The notes: generated by a model from the sequence alone, not told the origin. DNA of 64,000 nucleotides from an uncultured Phycisphaerales bacterium (GCA_903871935.1 CAIQIQ010000145.1:1-64000), one strand, 5' to 3'; counted from the stretch's first letter, positions 17,425 to 27,564 are shown. A program made the numbers and translations.

Positions 17425-18372
17425 ATGGAACTACACACCCTTCATCGCGACCCGCACTGTCGGCCAATTCCGTGGATCCTGGTTCTGCTTGCCCTGCTGC
17501 TGGCCGGCGGTTCATCCTGCCGCAGCGTCAGCGGACAATCCAACGGTGCCAATGATGATTCCTTCTCCGCCAGGCAAATCCCTCTGATCTTCCCAGGCAT
17601 GTCCATGCAGGGAACGGCCATGGCGCAATACCAGACACCCGAAGGGGGACAGCGGCTGCAGCTTCGCGCTCCAACCGGCGAGCGCATTGAGGCCCTCTTC
17701 TGTCCCGCCTCCCTCGACTCGGGAGCCGATTCCGCCAACCGCCCCACCGTGATCTACTTTTATGGCAACGCCCAATGCCTCGCGATGTCCCTCGGCCAAG
17801 TGGACCTGCTGCGCCGTTGCGGAGCGAACGTGCTGATCGCCGACTATCTGGGCTTCGGCTTGAGCGAAGGCAAACCTTCCGAGGCCGGCTGTTACGCCGT
17901 CGCCAACGCTCTGTATGACTACGCCCTGACACGGCATGACATCGACAGTAAGAGGCTGATTGCCGCCGGCTGGTCACTGGGGGCGGCCGTTGCCATCGAT
18001 CTGGCCAACCGCAGGAACATGGCCGGCCTGATCACCGTCTCAGCCTATACCAGCAAACGCGACATGGCCCGCCTGCAATTCCCCACCATCTCGCCCATGG
18101 CAATCGAGCACCCGTTCCTCAGCCGCGACAAGATCCGCAACATCACCTGTCCAACCCTCATCATCCACGGCCGCCTCGACACGCTGGTGCCTTTCAGCAT
18201 GTCAGCCGAACTTCGCGATGCCGCCGCCGGCAAACCCTTGACGTATCTCCCCATCGACGATGCCAGCCACAATGATGTGTTCGCGATTGGTGGCAGGCAG
18301 ATCGAATCCGCCATCAGTACCTTGGTCGCTCAGTTGAGCAAACAGCCCGCTGCTACCCGGCCGTCCCGGTAA
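17425..18372 (+). CDS. Alpha/beta hydrolase, probably membrane-anchored or exported
   Basis: A 315-residue hydrolase. Residues 15-32 form a signal segment ending in Cys32, which could be lipidated, although the lipobox is imperfect. The core has the nucleophile elbow GWSLG, an acid in GRLDTLVPF and a His in ASHND, the classic Ser-Asp-His triad. It most resembles the ABHD13/BEM46-type serine hydrolases; the substrate is unknown. The start at 17425 is chosen because it gives the signal peptide and begins just after acpS ends; an earlier in-frame start lies inside acpS. Confidence 0.88.
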   Translation: MELHTLHRDPHCRPIPWILVLLALLLAGGSSCRSVSGQSNGANDDSFSARQIPLIFPGMSMQGTAMAQYQTPEGGQRLQLRAPTGERIEALFCPASLDSGADSANRPTVIYFYGNAQCLAMSLGQVDLLRRCGANVLIADYLGFGLSEGKPSEAGCYAVANALYDYALTRHDIDSKRLIAAGWSLGAAVAIDLANRRNMAGLITVSAYTSKRDMARLQFPTISPMAIEHPFLSRDKIRNITCPTLIIHGRLDTLVPFSMSAELRDAAAGKPLTYLPIDDASHNDVFAIGGRQIESAISTLVAQLSKQPAATRPSR

Positions 18373-18386
18373 AGCGTAGCCTGCTA

Positions 18387-19655
18387 TTACTCGTGACGGA
18401 GCGCCTGGATCGGATCGAGGTTCGCGGCTCGTATGGCGGGGTAAAGACCAAAGACGATGCCGATCGTAACGCTGATGCCGACCGACAGGATGATACTGTA
18501 AAGGGGAACCACGGTCGGGATGCCCGAGAGTTGGCGGATGATGATCGCCATGGTTGGACCTGCCACGGTACCGATGAAGCCGCCCAGCACCGAAAGCACA
18601 ACGGTCTCAATCAGGAACTGGCCGACGATCTGACGTTTCTTGGCGCCGATGGCGCGGCGGATGCCGATCTCGCGGATGCGCTCGGTGACAGAGGCGAGCA
18701 TGATATTCATGATGCCGATGCCGCCGACGAGCAGCGATATCCCGGCAATTGAACCGAGCGTCCAGTTCCAGATGCGCTGTTGTGCCTCGGCCTGGCGCAG
18801 CAGCGTCAGCGGCACACTCATCTTGTAGTCCTTCTTCTTGTGGAAGACTTCGAGCATGCGGGTAACGCCCGCGGCGACTAACTCAACATCCTTCTGGTCG
18901 CGAACCTGGACGATCATCTTGTTCAGCTCGATCAATTCGCGTTCCTGGCCGCCGCTGGTGCGTTTGACGTTGTAGTCACCGAACCGCTCCCGGGCGAGCG
19001 CGATCGGGATATAGGCGTCGACAGATTCATCGGGCGTCTGGAAGTCCGAACCCGCCGAACCGGCTTCGCTCTGAACTATGCCGACAACCTGGAACGCCTG
19101 GCCGCCAATGGTGATGTTCTGGCCGATCACGTCATTGTTGGCCAGCAGCCGGCGGGCGCCGATCTCGGTCAGCACCACCACAGCGCTGGCCTGGTCGATG
19201 TCCTGGTGAGTCATGGTCCGGCCGGCGATCAGCGGACGCTGGACGAGCGCGAACCATTCCGGACTGGTTCCGACGAGGCGAAGATCCATAGCGCGATCGT
19301 TGAGGCGACCCTCGCGACGAAGCGTCTTTGCCGGGACAACCCGCTCAACGGCAGGAAAGCTGTTGCGGATACGCTGCTCGTCATCATACGCCAGGCCATA
19401 CATGCTCAGGCGTGAGCGCTGGGCCTGCACGTCTTCGTCGACGGGCTTCATCGCGTCGATGATGATATTGGTTGAGCCGAGTTTGCGGATCTGGTCCAGC
19501 GCCTGGCGGCTTGCGCCCTCGCCAACGGAAAGCATCGCGATCACGGAACCGACTCCGAAGACCACGCCCAGCATGGTCAGCAGCGACCGCATCTTGTGAA
19601 GCAGCAGCGTCTTGACGCCCAGTCGAACATGTCGGATGAGGCGAATCTGGCGCAT
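18387..19655 (-). CDS. MacB-type ABC transporter permease (FtsX family)
   Basis: A 422-residue permease with one N-terminal membrane helix (23-43), a large periplasmic MacB-PCD domain (about 45-270) and three C-terminal helices. The ERIREIGIRRAIGA signature of MacB-type permeases follows helix 2. It is mechanotransmitting rather than channel-forming in known members and works with an ATPase, a membrane-fusion protein and a TolC channel. All four are encoded here in order on the minus strand: TolC, fusion protein, ATPase, then this gene, which begins one base after the ATPase ends. Confidence 0.95.
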   Translation of the reverse strand: MRQIRLIRHVRLGVKTLLLHKMRSLLTMLGVVFGVGSVIAMLSVGEGASRQALDQIRKLGSTNIIIDAMKPVDEDVQAQRSRLSMYGLAYDDEQRIRNSFPAVERVVPAKTLRREGRLNDRAMDLRLVGTSPEWFALVQRPLIAGRTMTHQDIDQASAVVVLTEIGARRLLANNDVIGQNITIGGQAFQVVGIVQSEAGSAGSDFQTPDESVDAYIPIALARERFGDYNVKRTSGGQERELIELNKMIVQVRDQKDVELVAAGVTRMLEVFHKKKDYKMSVPLTLLRQAEAQQRIWNWTLGSIAGISLLVGGIGIMNIMLASVTERIREIGIRRAIGAKKRQIVGQFLIETVVLSVLGGFIGTVAGPTMAIIIRQLSGIPTVVPLYSIILSVGISVTIGIVFGLYPAIRAANLDPIQALRHE

Positions 19656-19656
19656 G

Positions 19657-20373
19657 TCATTCCACCCGGTCTATCTTGCCATCCTTCATATGCAGACGCT
19701 GGCGGGCATTGAGGGCAATGTCAGCCTCATGGGTCACCATGATGATGGTCTTGCCCTGTTCGTTCAGCTCGCGAAGCAGGTGCATGATCTGATCACCGGT
19801 TGCACTGTCCAGATTGCCCGTCGGCTCGTCAGCCATAATGATGGCGGGATCGTTGGAAAGAGCCCGGGCGATAGCGACACGCTGCTGCTGACCACCGGAA
19901 AGCTCAGAGGGACGGTGGCCCAACCGATGTCCAAGGCCAACTTTCTCGGCCAATTCCGCTGCGCGGGCAGCAGCGCGCTCGGCTTCCCAGCCAAGGTAGA
20001 ACAGCGGAAGTTCGATGTTCTCGCGCACCGTGAGCTGAGGGATCAGGTGGAAGCTCTGGAAGATGAAGCCCAGCCGTCGCAGGCGGAAATCAGACAACTC
20101 GTTGTCGTCCATCTCACTGACGTCAGCGCCTTCGAGGATGTACCGGCCGCGGGTTGGGCGATCCAGGCAACCCAGCAGGTTGAGCATCGTGCTCTTGCCC
20201 GAGCCAGATGGACCCATCAGCGCCCAGAAGGAGCCGACGTTGAGCTCAATCGAGACCCCATTGAGCGCGAAAACCTGTTCGGTTCCCATCTGGTAGATGC
20301 GATAGACATCCTCCAGGCGGACGAGGACGTCGCCGAGCTTAAGCTGGGGAAGGTCTTCAAGGATCTGGCTCAT
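19657..20373 (-). CDS. ABC transporter ATP-binding protein (MacB/LolD type)
   Basis: A 238-residue ATPase of the three-component efflux system. Walker A GPSGSGKST (54-62), signature LSGGQQQR (158-165), Walker B IIMADEPTGNLD (178-189) and the switch His215 are all intact. The start at 20373 overlaps the stop of the fusion-protein gene as ATGA, a common sign of translational coupling; a long in-frame upstream extension would only read the Gly-rich tail of that gene in another frame. Confidence 0.97.
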   Translation of the reverse strand: MSQILEDLPQLKLGDVLVRLEDVYRIYQMGTEQVFALNGVSIELNVGSFWALMGPSGSGKSTMLNLLGCLDRPTRGRYILEGADVSEMDDNELSDFRLRRLGFIFQSFHLIPQLTVRENIELPLFYLGWEAERAAARAAELAEKVGLGHRLGHRPSELSGGQQQRVAIARALSNDPAIIMADEPTGNLDSATGDQIMHLLRELNEQGKTIIMVTHEADIALNARQRLHMKDGKIDRVE

Positions 20374-22247
20374 TGGTTCGGCTGGCCTCCACGAGCACGG
20401 CGACCGCCTCCTCCACCGCCACCTCCACCGCCACCTCCGCCACCGCCTCCTGGACCACCGCCTCCGCCACCAACATCGCCAAATCCAACCTGTCCTCCGC
20501 CCTGCGGCCGCTGCCGCCTGCGTTCTTCGAACTGCTGGCGTTGCTCGGGAGTCATGGCTTCCATGCGTTTGCGCATCGCCTCGGCTCGCTCCTCGGGCGT
20601 CATGCTCTCCATGCGCTTGCGCATCTGATCGCGCTGTTCCGGCGTCAAACTCTGCCCATCGGCGGCCTGCGTTGCCGGAGCGAGTGCACCACCTGCAGCC
20701 GCAGCAACGGAGACCGGCTGCGGCTGCGTCGAAGCTGCCGCGACCTTCATGCCCGCCATCGCAGAGGCGGATGCCGTCGGGCCGCTGGCGACACTGATTG
20801 GGGGTGTGGCCCACACCAGGTCGCCCTCCTTCAGTCCCTCAAGCACGTGGATGCGATCACCGTTATCCAGGCCCGTTTTGACGACGTGGCGAGTCGTCTT
20901 GCCATTGGCAACCGTGTACACGACGGGCTCGCCCTCCTCGCGAACAACCGACTGGATTGGCACCGACAGAACGTTGTCGTAGGTCTCAATGATAACCTGC
21001 GCACTGCAACTCATGCCGGTCTTCAGGGCGCTGCCATCCCCATCGAGGTTGATCTGCGTGGCATAGACCTTCAGATCCGGGTTCATCCACATCATCTGAC
21101 CATCCGGCAGCGGTGCGATCCTGGAGACCCGGCCGGTGAATGTCTTGCCAGGCAATGCATCGATTGAAACCAGCACAGGCAGACCCGGACGGATCTTGTT
21201 CAGGTTCGACTCGTGGATCTTGATCTCGGCCATCATATCCTCCGCCGTGGGAAGATAGATCAGCTCCTGGCGTTCGCGAACGGCCGCGCCTTCGGCAAGC
21301 GGCTCCTGTCCCCTGCCCTGCCCGCTGGTGGCATAGACCACCAGGGCATCGGATGGCGAGTACATCTTGCAGCTCTCGATCATGCGCAGCGTCTTGTCGA
21401 GCTGGCTCTTAGAGCGGACCCACTCCGATTCCTTTGCCTTCAGATCCGCGTCCGCCTGGGCCACGTCAGCCGTCGCCTTGCGCTTGGCACGCTCCAGCGC
21501 CATACTCGTTTGCGCGGCATTGCTCTTAAGCTCTTCCACCTTGCGCTTGTACTCGTAATCCTGCAGGAGTTTCAGATCGCCGTTGGCCTGATCAAAGGCA
21601 AGTTGGGCTTTCTTCATGGCCAACTCATCTGCCTGCAGTTCGGTCTGGGAAACGTACTTCTCCGCGTAGAGAACTTTGGTCCAGCGCACCTTCTCAGCCG
21701 CACGCTGCATTTCCTCATCGGCAATGGTGATCTTGCTCTTGGCGTCTCCAAGCAGCTTGGGGAAGTCACCATCATCGTATTTTCGCAGATCTTCTTTGGC
21801 GAACTGGGCATCGATCTCGGCCTTGGCAACATCGGCCTGCGCCTGGTTCTTGGCTACTTCCAGACTCTCGCGCGAGCGAATGAAGTTCGCTTCGGCATTC
21901 TGAACCTTGATCTGCTGGTCGATCTTCAGGTCCTGCAGCTTGCTGGAGTCAAGCTCCACCAGCAGGTCGCCCTTCTTGACGCGCGCGCCCTCCTCAACCA
22001 GGGTGATGATCGTGGTTTGCCCCTCGACCTGGCTCTTGATGATCTCCTGCTGGCGCGACTTGACTGTGCCGCGTTCGCTGACGGCAATCGCCAGCGGACC
22101 TCGAGTCACCGGGAAGGTTGGCATTATGCCTTTCCCCGATGAGGATGTGCCGGCAATTCCGGCGACCAGCGCCAACAGCGCCACCGCGCTAATCCCACCG
22201 ATTATCAACCACTTCTTCTGCTTCAGTATTGAGGGAGATTTGGCCAT
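20370..22247 (-). CDS. MacA-like periplasmic adaptor (membrane fusion protein)
   Basis: A 625-residue membrane fusion protein with one N-terminal helix (about 13-33), a lipoyl/barrel half-motif around EEGARVKKGDLLVELD, a long coiled coil (about 95-280) and a beta-barrel (about 320-420). It links the ATPase-permease to the TolC channel. From about residue 500 it carries an unusual tail: three copies of a MTPE(Q/E)R...R-type helical repeat, then a run of Gly residues ending RRARGGQPNQ. The start at 22247 shares a base with the TolC stop (TAATG) and has AGGAG upstream. Confidence 0.93.
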   Translation of the reverse strand: MAKSPSILKQKKWLIIGGISAVALLALVAGIAGTSSSGKGIMPTFPVTRGPLAIAVSERGTVKSRQQEIIKSQVEGQTTIITLVEEGARVKKGDLLVELDSSKLQDLKIDQQIKVQNAEANFIRSRESLEVAKNQAQADVAKAEIDAQFAKEDLRKYDDGDFPKLLGDAKSKITIADEEMQRAAEKVRWTKVLYAEKYVSQTELQADELAMKKAQLAFDQANGDLKLLQDYEYKRKVEELKSNAAQTSMALERAKRKATADVAQADADLKAKESEWVRSKSQLDKTLRMIESCKMYSPSDALVVYATSGQGRGQEPLAEGAAVRERQELIYLPTAEDMMAEIKIHESNLNKIRPGLPVLVSIDALPGKTFTGRVSRIAPLPDGQMMWMNPDLKVYATQINLDGDGSALKTGMSCSAQVIIETYDNVLSVPIQSVVREEGEPVVYTVANGKTTRHVVKTGLDNGDRIHVLEGLKEGDLVWATPPISVASGPTASASAMAGMKVAAASTQPQPVSVAAAAGGALAPATQAADGQSLTPEQRDQMRKRMESMTPEERAEAMRKRMEAMTPEQRQQFEERRRQRPQGGGQVGFGDVGGGGGGPGGGGGGGGGGGGGGGGRRARGGQPNQ

Positions 22248-24166
22248 TATTTCTGCTCCTGCAGGCCTGAGGCGGCGTATTCCCGCCACAGCCCATCAGA
22301 GTTGACTTCCAGAACGCCCATGTCACGTTGCAGCGACAATTCCGCGAGACGGTAACTGATCAGTGCCGTAGTCAGATCATTCTGCGCCTGCACCAGCGAA
22401 TCCTGCGCATCGAGCACATCACGGATCTGGGCCCGGCCGGCATCGAGAAAAAGGTTCGTACTATCAACCCGCTTCTGGGCGACAGCAACCGACTTGGACT
22501 GGATGCGGATTTGTTCACTCGCCAGCAGCAGGTCCGCCAGATCGGCTCGCACATCGGCTTTGATCTGATCCTCCAATTGCTGCTGATCACGTGCCGCGCC
22601 ATCGAGATTCAGCAGGCTGATGCGATATGCGTTGCGCTCGGCAACGCGATCCAGGGGCAGATCCAGCAGCAGGTTACCAGAATAGATCGCGGTGTCGGTG
22701 CGTATACCGATGTCGGCACTTCTGGCCGACCCAATCGCATTCTCTCGTCCGCCACCTACGGTCCTGCCCGTAAGCGTCAGCCCGGCCTGCAGGGCATTGG
22801 CCGCCACGCGCACCTTGCGCTGGGCATCAAATACATTACCGATTCGCACCTGCAGGTCCGGCCGATTCTTCAGTGCCATCGCCACTGCCTGGTCCTCATG
22901 CATATCAATCAAGCCGCCACCTTTGCGCACGACCGGAGCCAGTGGCTCAGTCATCGCGTCGGTGACAGGCTGCGTCGTCGGTACGGTGGGCTCCGTAGTG
23001 GCCACCGCAGCAGCCTCGGGTTCGACAAAGCGATCGATGGCGTCCATCAGCTTTTTCATGTCGGCCGGATCGAGAGAGATCTCGGCATCCGGAGGGAGGC
23101 CCAGCAGTATCTTGAATGTGTCCAGGCGTTTGCCAAGGGTGGACTGAGCCTGAATCCAGCGACTGCGCGAGGTCAACTCCTGTTGCACCGATCGATCCAC
23201 ATCGATCTGCGTCAGCCGTCCGGCATCGGCTTGGCGGCGGGCCCGGCGGGTGGACGAAATCGCGCGCCGGTATGCCGCATCAGCATTCTTGATCTGATCA
23301 TATTGCGAAAGCAGGTTCAGGTATTGCTGGCCTACACTCACGGCAAACGTACGTTTGTACTGCTGGAAGTTCAGCAAGTCGTACGCCAGAGTGCGTTCGG
23401 CCTGGATCACCGGCTCCATGACGACGTACTCACCGCCTCCCTTTAGCAGCTCGGCGCTGATGCTCGCATCGTACCCCACAGCCCGGGACGTTTCCTGGCC
23501 ACCCGTGAGTAGCTTGACGACATCGACGGTCATCGCTCCAGCCAGAGTCATGCCATTGGCAAAACGCTGGCTCACGCCAAGTTTGGAACTCCCGATGACG
23601 CCGGTCTCGTTGCGCGTCTCATTGACGCCATTGTTATTGATGGTTGCCGAACTGTTGACGACCGTCCCACCCACCTGCCCGCTGAAGATCGGCCGAAAAT
23701 CGTTCCAGGCAAGGTCCACGTTCAGAGCATCAATGAAGATCTGGTCCTTCTGGTCCTGATACTGGCGGCTGTTCGCCGCTCCGATCTGAAGGGCGTCAAG
23801 GATACTGATCCGCAGAGTAGTTGTGCTCTGAGTAGTTGGACGCGTCGAGGGCCGCGTGCCAGGCCCCTCCGGCCAATCCTTAAGGGGCTTAACATCATGC
23901 ACATTCACCGAGGCATCGGTTGAATGGACGAGTTTCTGATCCAACATCAGCCGTCGGCGCAGCGTCTGTGCCGGCGTCTCGACGGTAAACGCCTCTTCCT
24001 TGCCGAAGGTCTCTTTCTGCTTGGCATGTATGGCTTCCATGGCCACCTTATCGGCATCCTTGTGATACGATGAGTCCGACTTGCATCCTATTCCTGGCGC
24101 AAGAGTTACGGCGATGCCGAGACCCACCATCACCACCTTATGATGTCCACACGCGCGCAGATTCAT
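22247..24166 (-). CDS. TolC-family outer-membrane efflux protein
   Basis: A 639-residue TolC/OEP-family protein, the first gene of the efflux operon. The N-terminus is a signal ending PGIGC (Cys28), an imperfect lipobox. Two repeated OEP halves, each helical with coiled-coil stretches (QIDVDRSVQQELTSRSRW and AQIRDVLDAQDSLVQAQ), are typical. It is longer than E. coli TolC, partly from an N-terminal extension of about 100 residues. The ATG at 24166 is preferred to a GTG six bases upstream because AAGGG lies at a better distance. It lies divergent from the UDP-glucuronate decarboxylase gene. Confidence 0.93.
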   Translation of the reverse strand: MNLRACGHHKVVMVGLGIAVTLAPGIGCKSDSSYHKDADKVAMEAIHAKQKETFGKEEAFTVETPAQTLRRRLMLDQKLVHSTDASVNVHDVKPLKDWPEGPGTRPSTRPTTQSTTTLRISILDALQIGAANSRQYQDQKDQIFIDALNVDLAWNDFRPIFSGQVGGTVVNSSATINNNGVNETRNETGVIGSSKLGVSQRFANGMTLAGAMTVDVVKLLTGGQETSRAVGYDASISAELLKGGGEYVVMEPVIQAERTLAYDLLNFQQYKRTFAVSVGQQYLNLLSQYDQIKNADAAYRRAISSTRRARRQADAGRLTQIDVDRSVQQELTSRSRWIQAQSTLGKRLDTFKILLGLPPDAEISLDPADMKKLMDAIDRFVEPEAAAVATTEPTVPTTQPVTDAMTEPLAPVVRKGGGLIDMHEDQAVAMALKNRPDLQVRIGNVFDAQRKVRVAANALQAGLTLTGRTVGGGRENAIGSARSADIGIRTDTAIYSGNLLLDLPLDRVAERNAYRISLLNLDGAARDQQQLEDQIKADVRADLADLLLASEQIRIQSKSVAVAQKRVDSTNLFLDAGRAQIRDVLDAQDSLVQAQNDLTTALISYRLAELSLQRDMGVLEVNSDGLWREYAASGLQEQK

Positions 24167-24321
24167 ATTCACAGCCCTTACGTTACTGTCTTAGTTGCAG
24201 TCGGGGCAGAGTATATTCCCTTTTGCCTCCCATGGGGAGGGGATGCTGGCGCAATGCTGGAAACAGCGCCTCGCCTCCGCTAACTTACGCCTTGAAGAGT
24301 AATCCGGGAGATCTGCAACCT

Positions 24322-25332
24322 ATGTCTCAGACACTCAAACGCATCCTCGTTACCGGTGGCGCCGGGTTCTTGGGATCGCATCTCTGCGACCGCCTTGTCG
24401 CCCAGGGACACGATGTCATCTGCCTCGATAACTTCTTCACCAGCCAGAAGCAGAATATTCGCCACCTGCTGGGCAAATCGAACTTTGAGCTGATCCGCCA
24501 TGATGTGATCGAACCCATTATGCTTGAGGTCGATCAGATCTATAACCTCGCCTGCCCTGCTTCTCCCGTCCACTATCAATACAACGCCGTAAAAACGATC
24601 AAGACCAGCGTCATGGGCGCGATGAACATGCTGGGCCTGGCCAAACGCGTCAAGGCAACCATCCTGCAGGCTTCCACCAGCGAGATCTATGGTGAACCGA
24701 CGATCCACCCGCAACCGGAGAGTTACTGGGGCAACGTGAACCCGATCGGTCTGCGCTCGTGCTACGACGAGGGCAAACGTTGCGCTGAGGCGCTGTTCTT
24801 CGACTATCACCGCATGGACCAGGTCGATATCCGCGTGATCCGCATCTTCAACACCTATGGCCCGCGGATGCATCCGTACGATGGCCGGGTCGTCTCCAAT
24901 TTCATCATCCAGGCCATCACCGGCCAGGACATTACCATGTATGGCGATGGATCGCAGACACGCTCGTTCTGTTATATGGATGACCTGCTCAACGGCATGG
25001 AAAAGATGATGAACAATGAGCAGCGGTTCATCGGGCCCGTGAATATCGGCAATCCTGGTGAGTTCACGATGAAGCAGCTCGCAGAAATGGTCATCGAGCT
25101 GACCGGCTCCAAGAGCAAGATCATCTACATGCCCCGGCCGGCTGACGACCCGACCCAGCGCAAACCCGACATTACCCTTGCTCGAGAAAAACTGGGCTGG
25201 GAGCCTGAGGTCCCACTACGCAAGGGACTGCAGAAGACAATTGACTACTTCAAGAGCCTGAACCTTGCGGATTTCCGCAAGCCGACCGATTCTACCGCCC
25301 ATAAGAGAATGGGAATGTATTTCAAAGCATGA
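24322..25332 (+). CDS. UDP-glucuronate decarboxylase (UDP-xylose synthase)
   Basis: A 336-residue extended SDR enzyme converting UDP-glucuronate to UDP-xylose. TGGAGFLGSH (11-20) binds NAD; ASTSEIYGEP carries the active-site Ser/Thr, and SCYDEGKRCAE the Tyr-x-x-x-Lys. The CLDNFFTSQKQNI loop, PASPVHYQYN and RIFNTYGPRMHPYDGRVVSNF are hallmarks of UXS enzymes. It supplies UDP-xylose for surface glycans. The start at 24322 is the last ATG before the Rossmann motif and is preceded by GGGAG. Confidence 0.94.
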   Translation: MSQTLKRILVTGGAGFLGSHLCDRLVAQGHDVICLDNFFTSQKQNIRHLLGKSNFELIRHDVIEPIMLEVDQIYNLACPASPVHYQYNAVKTIKTSVMGAMNMLGLAKRVKATILQASTSEIYGEPTIHPQPESYWGNVNPIGLRSCYDEGKRCAEALFFDYHRMDQVDIRVIRIFNTYGPRMHPYDGRVVSNFIIQAITGQDITMYGDGSQTRSFCYMDDLLNGMEKMMNNEQRFIGPVNIGNPGEFTMKQLAEMVIELTGSKSKIIYMPRPADDPTQRKPDITLAREKLGWEPEVPLRKGLQKTIDYFKSLNLADFRKPTDSTAHKRMGMYFKA

Positions 25333-25410
25333 AGAAGGAAAGAGGATGTCAGAAGGCACGTTGATCTTCCCATCGCAATTTTAGCCTTCCGATTTCATCT
25401 TTTGCTCAAT

Positions 25411-26529
25411 ATGGCCAAAGACTCTCGTATCTCGGTTTCCTCGCTGCTGCTGCTTCTGACGATCTTTCTTCTGCTGGGATATCAGATCTCCAAATGGACG
25501 GCAGGGCTGTTCCGCAGCCCGGCCTTGGAGGAACGGATTGTCACTGCACGCGGCAATCTTGCCGATGATGAGAAAACAACGATCTCGCTGTTCAAGAACG
25601 CGTCGCCATCAGTCGTATATATCACAACCGTGACGGAACGCGTCGACTTCCGAACCCTCAACGTCCTGCAGGTGCCAAAAGGAACCGGATCGGGATTCGT
25701 CTGGGATGATGCGGGCAATATCGTCACCAACTACCATGTTGTGGAAGGCACGGCTGGCGCGCGGGTCACACTCTCCAACCACAAGACTTACCCGGCCACC
25801 AACGTGTGGGCATCCCCTGAAGATGACCTGGCAGTGGTGCGGATCAACGCTCCGCGCGAGGAACTGATCCCAATTGTAGTGGGAAGCAGCTCGGACCTTC
25901 AGGTGGGCCAGAAGGTCTTCGCGATCGGTGACCCCTTTGGTCTTGATCAGACCTTGACCACCGGCATCGTATCAGCCTTAGGGCGGACGATCGAACCGTC
26001 CAACGGCCACCCGATTTTCAACGCCATTCAGACCGATGCCGCCATCAATCCAGGAAATTCCGGTGGGCCCCTGCTGGATTCGGCCGGCCGCCTGATCGGT
26101 GTCAACACCGCGATCTTCGGCGAAACGAATGCGGGTATCGGATTTGCCATACCGGTCGATACGGTGAACCGGATTGTCTCGCAACTGATCGCCAATGGTA
26201 AGGTGGTTCGGCCAGACTCAGGCATTCGGACTTCCGAGGCTTTCAGCCGTTCGATCACCCGGCGATTGGGAATCACCGGTGTGGTGGTCCTGGAAGTGGA
26301 ACCTGGCTCGCCGGCCGAAAAGGCGGGCCTGCGCCCAACCCGGCGTCTGTCCAACGGCACATTATCCGGGGATATTGTTTTGTCAGTTGGTGGAACGCGC
26401 GTAGATTCCATTGAAGATCTCAACCGCGCATTTGAGACCTGCAAGCCGGGACAGAAAGTGCCCTTAGACGTACTAAGGAATGGCAAACAGCAAACCCTGG
26501 AACTGGAGGCAACTGCACCTCCCCGATAA
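25411..26529 (+). CDS. HtrA/DegP-like membrane-anchored serine protease
   Basis: A 372-residue trypsin-like protease with one N-terminal membrane helix (about 11-30) and a C-terminal PDZ domain (about 270-365). The triad is complete: His109 (TNYHVVEG), Asp139 (DDLAVV) and Ser217 (GNSGGP). It would cleave or hold misfolded proteins outside the cytoplasm. Most of the HtrA family has one or two PDZ domains; this has one. The ATG at 25411 is used, with an in-frame TTG nine bases earlier as an alternative. Confidence 0.95.
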   Translation: MAKDSRISVSSLLLLLTIFLLLGYQISKWTAGLFRSPALEERIVTARGNLADDEKTTISLFKNASPSVVYITTVTERVDFRTLNVLQVPKGTGSGFVWDDAGNIVTNYHVVEGTAGARVTLSNHKTYPATNVWASPEDDLAVVRINAPREELIPIVVGSSSDLQVGQKVFAIGDPFGLDQTLTTGIVSALGRTIEPSNGHPIFNAIQTDAAINPGNSGGPLLDSAGRLIGVNTAIFGETNAGIGFAIPVDTVNRIVSQLIANGKVVRPDSGIRTSEAFSRSITRRLGITGVVVLEVEPGSPAEKAGLRPTRRLSNGTLSGDIVLSVGGTRVDSIEDLNRAFETCKPGQKVPLDVLRNGKQQTLELEATAPPR

Positions 26530-26592
26530 GATGAGATGGCACGCTGACAAAGTCTATGCCATTGGGAACGCATATTTGGAGCAGCGGACATC

Positions 26593-27564
26593 ATGGGCAC
26601 GAGTGAATATGGGCAATTCACGTGTGAGTTCTGTGGCAAACCTTATCCGTGGAAGCCACAGTTTGCGGGCAAAAAGGTGCGCTGTGAATGTGGCGAGGTG
26701 ATCGTTGCGCCGGATCAGCCTCCCGCCTCGCACCACCAATCCAACGACTTTGAAGAATACGACCTTGCCGATGAGCCGACGCCGGCGAACAAGCCCGGCA
26801 CGCCGATGGCGAATTCCCCGACCCCCACGAAACTCGTTCACAATGGCGGCGCCGACGAGCACCCGCTCCCGCCCCCAAGATCGAAGCCGCGGGCGCCCGC
26901 TCACTCCACACCAGCCGCAACCAGCCCTACCCTCGCCTATCAGCCAGCCCCCAATTCACGCCAGCAGCCAAACGCCAGGGGGAATTTCGCCAACCAGATC
27001 GGCGGCGCACCCTGGAGGGAGATCTATCTCCCCGGCGGGCTCGTGCTGCTGAGCCTGGTCATGAACATCATACTGTTCGCGCGCCTGACCGGAGGCAATC
27101 CATCGGTGGGTCATGTCCTGCTGCCGTTGGGGTTGGCCCTGCTCTTCAACCTGATTCTGAGTTTCACCGGCGTCCTGCTGGTATCCAGATGGTTTGAGAT
27201 CAGTTTCGGGCATCCCGGCACTGCCATCCTGAAGCTCTCAGCGATTGTCCTGGTCCCTTCAGCACTCGCCGGGTTTGCAGCGTTGGCGCTCGGCTCGGCA
27301 GACGTCTGGACGATGATGGGCGTCCGCCTGATCATCGTTATGCCAATGACGATAATCGGTCTTGTCGTCCTGTTTAGTCTGGCGTTGGATGAGGCGTTCT
27401 ACTGCATGGCGGTGATCTATCTGGTTACCCAGTGGGCAACACTCTTCCTCGTCTCCGCGATAGCCACAGAGCCCAGTGACTCCAACACAGCGGCCGCCAC
27501 GGTATTGCAAGCCGGCACCAGGCCAACCACTGATGAGGCTGAGACGAAGCCGCAGGCGCCGTAG
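26593..27564 (+). CDS. Zinc-ribbon membrane protein of unknown function
   Basis: A 323-residue protein with a zinc-ribbon-like N-terminus (Cys11, Cys14, Cys31, Cys33), a Pro/Ser-rich linker to about residue 140, then four or five membrane helices and a Thr-rich tail. This layout, with a zinc ribbon before or after a few membrane helices, is typical of planctomycete proteins of unknown role. GGAG lies about ten bases before the start. It lies just after the HtrA-like protease, so a role in envelope maintenance is possible but not shown. Confidence 0.8.
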   Translation: MGTSEYGQFTCEFCGKPYPWKPQFAGKKVRCECGEVIVAPDQPPASHHQSNDFEEYDLADEPTPANKPGTPMANSPTPTKLVHNGGADEHPLPPPRSKPRAPAHSTPAATSPTLAYQPAPNSRQQPNARGNFANQIGGAPWREIYLPGGLVLLSLVMNIILFARLTGGNPSVGHVLLPLGLALLFNLILSFTGVLLVSRWFEISFGHPGTAILKLSAIVLVPSALAGFAALALGSADVWTMMGVRLIIVMPMTIIGLVVLFSLALDEAFYCMAVIYLVTQWATLFLVSAIATEPSDSNTAAATVLQAGTRPTTDEAETKPQAP

